NCBI GenBank assembly: GCA_016928995.1
Contig: JAFGJS010000100.1
Location: 1-16,496, forward strand
Source: Candidatus Sumerlaeota bacterium
GTDB lineage: Bacteria > Sumerlaeota > Sumerlaeia > JAFGJS01
Direction: 5' to 3'
Length of the DNA stretch: 16,496 nucleotides
The notes under the pieces are model-generated. The model worked only from the letters and a program-made list of their open reading frames with translations. It was not told the origin of the DNA and did no database searches. Both the position numbers and the translations under genes were made by a program. Below, one piece after another: positions 6,888 through 12,004 of the stretch; position 1 is the first letter of the stretch; each line of letters begins with the position of its first letter.

Positions 6888-8975
6888 ATGGCAAAAACTG
6901 ACGTGCAAGCGTCCAGCAACGTGCAAAACCATCGGAATGGGCCGCAACCAAAAACGGCTCAACCTCAGAAGCAACAAAAGGCTAGTCAGGCGCAGAAAGC
7001 AAGGACGACAGAACTGCTGAAGACCATTGGTCCGGTGGACAACCTGGAAAGCTATGTCAAGGCCGATTGGTGGCGGCAGATCTTCAACGCCAACTACCTG
7101 CGCACGGACGGCGACGTGGTGGAAGACCGGGCGCTGACCAGCCGTGAGGTGGATCTGTTGGAGCAGGCGCTCAAGCCAAGCAAGGACAGCATGATCCTCG
7201 ATCTCTGTTGCGGGCAGGGCCGGCATGTCCTGGAATTAGCCCGGCGCGGCTACAGCCGGGGACACGGTTTGGACCGCTCGCATTATCTGATCACCCGCGC
7301 GCGCGCGATCAACAAGCAGGAAGGGCTGAACGTCACATTCAAGGAAGGCGACGCGCGCAAACTTCCCTTTCCGGCGGACACGTTCGACTGCCTGTATATC
7401 GCCGGCAACAGTTTCGGCTACTTTGAATCGGCAAAAGACGATATTTCCGTGCTGCGCGAGGTGATGCGCGTGCTCAAGCCGGGCGGACGGTATCTGATCG
7501 ACGTGTCGGACGGCGATTACATCCGGCAAAATTTCCAGCCGCGCGGCTGGGAATGGATTGACAAGAATTACTTCGTCTGCCGCGAACGTTCGCTTTCCGC
7601 GGATGGCGAGCGGCTGATCTCGCGCGAGGTGATCTCGCACGTGAACAAGGGGGTCGTGGCGGATCAATTCTACGCCGAGCGGCTCTATACGCGGGAGAGC
7701 CTGCTCGATCTGCTGAAGCGCGCGGGATTCTCTGAAATCGAATTCCACGGCGAGATCGTCACCGACTCCCAGCGCAATCAGGATCTGGGCATGATGGAGC
7801 GTCGTGTCGTCGTGTCGTGCAAGGCGAAGAAGGAATGGACCCGCACGACGCCGAAAGCCAAAGCCTCCCAGACCATCGCCGTGCTGATGGGCGACTATCG
7901 CAAGCAGGACAAGGTGAAGCCCAACGCGAACTTCGACGAGGACGACTTCTACACGATCAATGAGATGAAAAGGGCGCTGGCCCAATTGCAGGACCGGCGC
8001 ATCCTGTATTTCGACTCGCACGACACGATGATCCGCGATTTGATGCGCAACGCCGGGAAGTTCGATTTTGTCTTCAACCTCTGCGACGAGGGCTTCAACA
8101 ACGATGCGACCAAGGAACTGCATGTGCCTTCGCTGTTGGAGATGCTCGGCATCCCGTACACCGGCGGAACGCCGCAGTGCCTGGCCTATTGCTATGACAA
8201 GTCGCTCGTGCGCGGCGTCGCGATGGAGATGGAGATCCCCGTGCCGCGCGCGACGTTCATCAAGCCGGAAGACACGACCTTCATCGACCTGCAGATCGAG
8301 TTTCCGGTGATCGTCAAGCCCAACTTCGGCGATTCCAGTTTTGGCATCACGGCGGCCAGCGTCTGCGGCAACATTGAGGAGCTGCAATACGCATTGCAGC
8401 TCGTGCGCGATCAACTCGGCTATGACAAGCCGATCCTGGTGGAGGAGTACCTTACCGGCAAGGATGTCAGCGTGGGGATCATCGGCAATCCGCCGGATTC
8501 GTATCTCACGCTGCCGATCATCCAGGAGGACTATAGCGCGCTGCCCGAGGGCCTGCCGAGGATCTGCGGCTACGAGGCGAAGTGGGATCCCGATTCGCCG
8601 TACAGCAAGATCACCTCGATTCCGGCGGGGCTGCCCGAAGCGACTGAGCGCTTCCTCACAGCGAGCTGCCTGAAGCTCTTCGAGCGGCTGGAGTGCCGCG
8701 ACTATGCGCGTTTCGACTGGCGGCTGGATGACAACAAAACGCCGCGCCTGCTTGAGGTGAATCCGAATCCCGGCTGGTGCTGGGACGGGCACTTAGCGAA
8801 GATGGCCGCGCTCGACGGCGTCAATTACTCGCAGATGCTCGACATGATCCTCCGCGCCGCCGAGGAGCGCATCCGCCGCGAACAACAGTCCGGCGCCCTT
8901 GGAAACGGCAAGGAGAAGATCGCCGTCCAGCAGCAAGCAGTAGCGGTTAAAGCGCTTAGCATCGAAACCGATTGA
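6888..8975 (+). CDS. SAM methyltransferase fused to a D-Ala-D-Ala-ligase-like ATP-grasp domain
   Basis: A 695-residue two-domain enzyme. After a Gln/Lys-rich, probably disordered first 45 residues comes a class I methyltransferase (about 55-310): SAM-binding motif I LDLCCGQGRH (104-113), the later VLKPGGRYLIDVSDG, and FPADTFDC. The second half (about 329-665) is an ATP-grasp ligase of the D-Ala-D-Ala ligase type: IPYTGGTP, a nucleotide-binding Lys477 in IVKPNFGDSSFGI, ILVEEYLTGKDVSVGI, and the metal-binding EVNPNPG with Glu623 and Asn625. The ligase half should form an amide bond from ATP and an amino acid or peptide; the substrate is unknown. It is unlikely to be the housekeeping Ddl, which is a single domain usually among mur genes. 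ATG 6888 follows GGAGGA by 6 bases; a GTG at 6873 is rejected because it precedes that site. A relic of its 3' end lies downstream. Confidence 0.9.
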   Translation: MAKTDVQASSNVQNHRNGPQPKTAQPQKQQKASQAQKARTTELLKTIGPVDNLESYVKADWWRQIFNANYLRTDGDVVEDRALTSREVDLLEQALKPSKDSMILDLCCGQGRHVLELARRGYSRGHGLDRSHYLITRARAINKQEGLNVTFKEGDARKLPFPADTFDCLYIAGNSFGYFESAKDDISVLREVMRVLKPGGRYLIDVSDGDYIRQNFQPRGWEWIDKNYFVCRERSLSADGERLISREVISHVNKGVVADQFYAERLYTRESLLDLLKRAGFSEIEFHGEIVTDSQRNQDLGMMERRVVVSCKAKKEWTRTTPKAKASQTIAVLMGDYRKQDKVKPNANFDEDDFYTINEMKRALAQLQDRRILYFDSHDTMIRDLMRNAGKFDFVFNLCDEGFNNDATKELHVPSLLEMLGIPYTGGTPQCLAYCYDKSLVRGVAMEMEIPVPRATFIKPEDTTFIDLQIEFPVIVKPNFGDSSFGITAASVCGNIEELQYALQLVRDQLGYDKPILVEEYLTGKDVSVGIIGNPPDSYLTLPIIQEDYSALPEGLPRICGYEAKWDPDSPYSKITSIPAGLPEATERFLTASCLKLFERLECRDYARFDWRLDDNKTPRLLEVNPNPGWCWDGHLAKMAALDGVNYSQMLDMILRAAEERIRREQQSGALGNGKEKIAVQQQAVAVKALSIETD

Positions 8976-9028
8976 TTCGAGCGAAGGATGACAATTCTAT
9001 ACTGATCTATGCCCGAGTGAGAAGAGAA

Positions 9029-9055
9029 CACAGCCGAGGGTGGCTGTGCCACATT
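9029..9055 (+). repeat. Outer arm (left) of nested inverted-repeat array
   Basis: CACAGCC-GAGGGT-GGCTGTG (7-bp stem, 6-base loop) followed by CCACATT. Its reverse complement recurs at 9449-9475 with one mismatch in 27 bases, bounding about 450 bp. The element reads AQPPSAV in one minus-strand frame, a string I recall from spurious proteins predicted in planctomycete-type genomes. That suggests a dispersed family. Confidence 0.75.
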
Positions 9056-9112
9056 CAATAGGATGCGGCAAGATCCTTCGAGAACAGCTCTATATGAGAG
9101 TCAGCTGCCGCA

Positions 9113-9189
9113 GGCAACGGCAGGGAGAAAATCGTCGCCCAGCAGCTATCGACAACGGTCAGCATTGAACCGATTGATTCGAGAGAAGG
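9113..9189 (+). pseudogene. Relic of a second copy of the methyltransferase/ATP-grasp gene 3' end
   Basis: Two blocks match the end of the intact gene. Bases 9113-9146 match 8901-8934 at 29 of 34 positions (GNGREKIVAQQ against GNGKEKIAVQQ when translated). Bases 9161-9189 match 8958-8987, with two substitutions and one lost base, through the stop codon and 12 bases beyond. Between the blocks the relic is 9 bases (3 codons) shorter, so the frame was kept until the single-base loss near the old stop. Weaker similarity may reach back to about 9066 (KILREQ against RIRREQ), though that part may instead belong to a repeat. A diverged tandem paralogue that lost all but its tail explains this best. 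Confidence 0.7.
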
Positions 9190-9203
9190 GTATATAAGGA
9201 AGT

Positions 9204-9248
9204 CAGCCTGAAAGGCTGTAAGTTCGTAGCCGGGGGCAGCGCCCCCGG
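9204..9248 (+). repeat. Middle arm (left): double-hairpin REP-like element
   Basis: CAGCCT-GAA-AGGCTG (9204-9218) is followed by GTTCGTAG and the 8-bp GC hairpin CCGGGGGC-AGC-GCCCCCGG (9230-9248). An inverted copy of the whole arrangement is at 9355-9400; the 16 bases 9222-9237 match the reverse complement of 9366-9381 at 15 positions. Elements of this kind are typical of REP/REPIN families moved by TnpA_REP (RAYT) transposases. No transposase gene is in the window. Confidence 0.75.
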
Positions 9249-9270
9249 AACGACGATAGCCATCATTCAG

Positions 9271-9331
9271 GCCCTGAAAGGGCGCGACAAAAGAACGCTG
9301 TGATGCCGTTGATGTGTCGCCCTTTCAGGGC
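9271..9331. repeat. Inner inverted pair built on CCCTGAAAGGG
   Basis: GCCCTGAAAGGGC (9271-9283) and its exact reverse complement GCCCTTTCAGGGC (9319-9331) face each other across 35 bases. The arms extend inward through GACA/TGTC apart from a 2-base insertion on the left. Each arm is itself a 5-bp stem with a 3-base loop. This is the centre of the nested array. Confidence 0.75.
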
Positions 9332-9354
9332 TTTTCGTGATATACATCCTTTTT

Positions 9355-9400
9355 CCGAGGGCGTTGCCCTCGGCTACGAACTGGCCGCCCTCCAGGCGGC
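9355..9400 (-). repeat. Middle arm (right): inverted copy of the double-hairpin element
   Basis: CCGAGGGC-GTT-GCCCTCGG (9355-9373), then CTACGAAC and GCCGCC-CTCCA-GGCGGC (9384-9400). Read on the minus strand it repeats the order seen at 9204-9248: small hairpin, GTTCGTAG, large hairpin. The small hairpin has diverged in sequence while keeping its pairing, which suggests selection on structure. Confidence 0.7.
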
Positions 9401-9448
9401 GGATAGCTTTCTAAAGATGTCACTCTATAGAAATGGTGTTTTCTGAAA

Positions 9449-9475
9449 AATGTGGCACAGCCGCCCTCGGCTGTG
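9449..9475 (-). repeat. Outer arm (right) of nested inverted-repeat array
   Basis: Reverse complement of 9029-9055 with one mismatch (a C/T difference in the loop), again with a CACAGCC/GGCTGTG stem. Confidence 0.75.
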
Positions 9476-9515
9476 GCCGCTGGCAATATGCAAAAACTAC
9501 CGAGATACGCTGTAA

Positions 9516-9548
9516 GGTCCGGTTGTCTGCAAGGCAGTCCTACGGACC
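9516..9548. repeat. Further hairpin element beyond the nested array
   Basis: GGTCCG (9516-9521) and CGGACC (9543-9548) pair around an inner CTGC-AAG-GCAG stem (9527-9537), giving a two-tier stem-loop. It lies between the outer arm and the 3' end of the SEC-C gene. The rest of 9476-9636 shows nothing recognisable. Confidence 0.45.
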
Positions 9549-9636
9549 GCATCAAGCAGGCATCGGAACTGCAATAGGCAGACATGGATACCCGATTGGG
9601 CAGGTATGCAAATGTTTTTTGCTTTTTTTCGGTTTG

Positions 9637-10545
9637 TTATTGTTTATCTATGTTAAAAGAGATTGTCCCAAGATCAGCAGAACCATCCCAACTAAATATA
9701 ATACTTTTCTCAAAGCCACTTCCTGTGACGTGAAATTCTAATGGACGATAAACAACTTTTCGTCCATCGAAAATGCGTGAGTGAAAGCCCGACATTGAAA
9801 GTATTAACTCGTAGGGACAGATCCACACTCCTATACCGGATAATCGTCCCTTTCCCGTTATTGTTCTTAATTGCAATCCACGTGGACCTTCCATGATATG
9901 TTCACGAGATATACACACATAGAGACCTTGTCCATCAGGAAATTCTTCTTCACCAAATAAAATTCGCAACCAGTATTCTGGGATTGAAAGATCAGCTTCG
10001 GTCTTAAGCACAATATTTTTTGAGTGCGCTATTCCGCATAGAATCTTAAGTAGCCATCGCTCAAGATCGTGTCCGCTAAATAGATAGATTAATTGACGGC
10101 CGCTACCGGCTTTTCCTTCTTCATCGAAGGCTTGAAATAATCTGATTGAAATATCGTCCAATTTTGATAACGCCGAATTATGCCGGCCGCAAAGCATTTT
10201 TGAGGCAAGAGCATTTGGGGATAAGACTTGCTCTTTTCCTTTGATCCAAGGAAAGCCAACCACTTTGAGGCCGTTATCTTGACTTAAGTAGTGAAGTAAT
10301 GTCTCGGAAATGTAATGTTCACGCGAAAGTATGCTATCGCAGTCAGCTAAACAGCTAGCGTAACATGATTTAAGTGATTTTCCTGTTTTCGGATACGAAG
10401 GGGAAGTCGAGGTTTGAATCTTGCGAAAACCCGATATTGTCAGACAGCAGTTTGAAGCGAATTTTTGACTTCCGCAAGGGCACAGAGAATCGGGTGGAAT
10501 TGAAAATATCACTTGCCCATTGATGACGCTACGGAACGTATTCAT
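9637..10545 (-). CDS. SEC-C zinc-motif protein with an HNH-like Cys/His region
   Basis: A 302-residue protein. Near the N terminus is a SEC-C-type zinc motif, CPCGS...CC (Cys22, Cys24, Cys33, Cys34). Next come Cys61, Cys65 and Cys69, then SREHYIS with His77, and about 40 residues later LCGRHNSALSKLD with Cys119, His122 and Asn123. The EH...C-x2-HN spacing resembles HNH-type nuclease folds that use Cys-bound zinc, but that is inference. The remaining 170 residues match nothing I know. ATG 10545 is preferred as the product then begins close to the SEC-C motif; a TTG at 10593 would add 16 Lys-rich residues. Neither has a strong ribosome-binding site. Sampled lines are 37-42% GC against about 70% in the ABC gene, and the gene stands alone beside a repeat array, which suggests horizontal acquisition. 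Confidence 0.75.
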   Translation of the reverse strand: MNTFRSVINGQVIFSIPPDSLCPCGSQKFASNCCLTISGFRKIQTSTSPSYPKTGKSLKSCYASCLADCDSILSREHYISETLLHYLSQDNGLKVVGFPWIKGKEQVLSPNALASKMLCGRHNSALSKLDDISIRLFQAFDEEGKAGSGRQLIYLFSGHDLERWLLKILCGIAHSKNIVLKTEADLSIPEYWLRILFGEEEFPDGQGLYVCISREHIMEGPRGLQLRTITGKGRLSGIGVWICPYELILSMSGFHSRIFDGRKVVYRPLEFHVTGSGFEKSIIFSWDGSADLGTISFNIDKQ

Positions 10546-10622
10546 GTTAATTCTATCTTTTTTTCTATAGCAGAATTTTTTTAAAGTTTTCAACTTTTCT
10601 CATATTAAGCCTTGATTGATGG

Positions 10623-10682
10623 ACCTGTGCCTCTGAGCATTCAGCATTATTTATCCAGCATTCGTCCGGTACAGGTTTTTTT
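10623..10682 (+). repeat. Inverted repeat followed by T7 between two minus-strand genes
   Basis: ACCTGTGCC (10623-10631) pairs with GGTACAGGT (10668-10676), including one G-U pair, and runs straight into seven T's (10676-10682) on the plus strand. The 36-base loop is long for an intrinsic terminator, and no plus-strand gene lies upstream. On the minus strand it lies just after the 10694 gene but would have an A-run, not a T-run. It may be an attachment-like or repeat remnant at the edge of the AT-rich gene. Confidence 0.35.
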
Positions 10683-10693
10683 AGATGACCGGA

Positions 10694-11461
10694 TCACAAT
10701 TCAAACGGCGGTTCGGGGATGATGGGTTTGATCAGTTCGTCAACGTCTTTGAGTTGATCTTCGGTTCCGCTGACGGCGAGCCAGACGCTGCCTTCGGCGC
10801 CGCAGACTCCGCCGCTGGCGATGAGCTCGGCTTTGGCGCCGGTCAGGAGTGCAATGGCGTCGAGCTCAGTGAAGACCTCGCCGGGCACAGGCCAAAAGCG
10901 CGGTCCGCTGGTCGAGGGCGCGTTCATTTGTTGCGCGATTTGATCCAGATCGCCATCAATGCGCTTTTCGAGTCCGACCGGCAGAATGAGCTGCACGCGC
11001 CGGCCCAACACCGCTTGCAGCGCCACGCCGATGGTGCCGGCCTGGGGATGCCCGATCAGCAGGGCAGCGCGTTGGCAGGCCAGGTCCAGCGCATTCGCCC
11101 CTTTGAGGATGACGTCGCCTTTTTTCAAATCTTCCACAACGTCGAATATCGTTTTGCCTTTTTGCCAGGTTCCGTTGGTGATGACCACGTCGCCGGGGAA
11201 CTCGCTCTCATCCGACAGGCGTCCGGTGTCCGTCGTGGGACGATGGGGCGGCAGCGTGACTCCGCGAAAGAATTTTTTCCGGCTGAAGCCTTCCCCTTGT
11301 CCGATGTAAGCCAGGATTTCCTCGGCGGCGTAGCCGTTCGTCGTTCCGGCCACAATCACGAGCGTCCCGCTATTCAGCGCGGATGTCACGGCGTGATGAT
11401 CGACCAACGCCTTGCCGATGAGCCGTTTCCCGGCCGCGGGTGTAAGCACGTACTGTTTCAT
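10694..11461 (-). CDS. Conserved protein of unknown function, 255 residues
   Basis: I do not recognise a named family, though sequences of this style occur as hypothetical proteins in diverse bacteria and archaea. The protein is soluble, with no signal peptide and no membrane segment. It alternates hydrophobic strands with Gly-rich turns: [16 protein letters not shown] (about 33-48), [48 protein letters not shown] and [18 protein letters not shown]. The repeated Gly-turn pattern would suit an alpha/beta nucleotide- or sugar-binding fold, but no P-loop or catalytic signature is clear. The ATG at 11461 follows an AGAGGCGAG-type ribosome-binding site. It starts 19 bases after the split STAS-like gene ends, so the two probably share a transcript. 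Confidence 0.8.
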   Translation of the reverse strand: MKQYVLTPAAGKRLIGKALVDHHAVTSALNSGTLVIVAGTTNGYAAEEILAYIGQGEGFSRKKFFRGVTLPPHRPTTDTGRLSDESEFPGDVVITNGTWQKGKTIFDVVEDLKKGDVILKGANALDLACQRAALLIGHPQAGTIGVALQAVLGRRVQLILPVGLEKRIDGDLDQIAQQMNAPSTSGPRFWPVPGEVFTELDAIALLTGAKAELIASGGVCGAEGSVWLAVSGTEDQLKDVDELIKPIIPEPPFEL

Positions 11462-11480
11462 GACTCGCCTCTGATATTGT

Positions 11481-11848
11481 TTATGTTTTCAGCCACTTGA
11501 TGGCGCTTGCTTCGTCAGGGAAGGCTTTTATATTGATCGCCCGGTTGACGGCCACTGTCTCCCAAAAGGAGAAACGATTGGCTTCGCTTGGTCTGAATAC
11601 CATCGCGAATTTATATTGATAGATTTCGGGGAGACTGGCGGCGAAGTTCGCTTCGTCATAATCCATCATGGGCTGGAATCCATTTCGCCGGCTTCTCTGA
11701 AATCGAGCATCGCCCTCTTGTGTCCGCTCGCCACGATTGCGCCGAATAGGTCGCTGATGATCTCATCGCCTGCGCCTTCCGGCCAATCGCCGAAAAACTT
11801 GAGTTGGATATAATGCTCTCTGTCGAATGTCACAATGTTATATGTCAT
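11481..11848 (-). pseudogene. SpoIIAA/STAS-like protein gene split by a frameshift
   Basis: Two abutting minus-strand frames (11666-11848, 60 codons, and 11481-11669, 62 codons) overlap as ATGA. Together they read like one SpoIIAA-like domain of about 120 residues. The first half carries the N-terminal beta strands and LDFREAGE, the turn after the central strand. The second continues with YKFAMVFRPSEANRF and ends [14 protein letters not shown], the usual final strand and helix. Neither half is a whole domain and the second has no ribosome-binding site, so a single-base indel near 11665-11680 is likely, either a true mutation or a sequencing error. Such proteins generally sense or relay signals through protein contacts. 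If coupled translation of two peptides occurs instead, the ATGA overlap would permit it. Confidence 0.6.
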
Positions 11849-12004
11849 TTTGATTCACATTGAAAATTTGAAGGCCATACCGGTTGAATTCCATAGAACG
11901 CTCTGCTTACTAATGCAATAACGGCACAACAAAACCTATCAATTGATTCTAAAATGATAAACATGAGATGCGGTTTTATGTCAATTTGTAAACTATTTGA
12001 TCCT

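Noticed and set aside
7236-8792. 518-codon open frame on the minus strand inside the methyltransferase/ATP-grasp gene
   Set aside because: The plus-strand frame contains complete conserved motifs of two enzyme families; the antisense frame is the usual GC-rich shadow with His/Arg/Leu/Val-heavy composition.
9029-9548. CRISPR array
   Set aside because: Repeats are inverted and of several unrelated types with irregular spacing; there are no regular direct repeats with unique spacers and no cas genes.
9433-9741. Protein-coding frame running through the right outer repeat arm
   Set aside because: It reads through hairpin repeats and into the 3' end of the SEC-C gene on the opposite strand, with no ribosome-binding site.
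10685-11500. 271-codon plus-strand open frame opposite the unknown-function gene
   Set aside because: The minus-strand frame has a ribosome-binding site and ordered alternating hydrophobic strands; the plus frame reads as a shadow and overlaps two minus genes.
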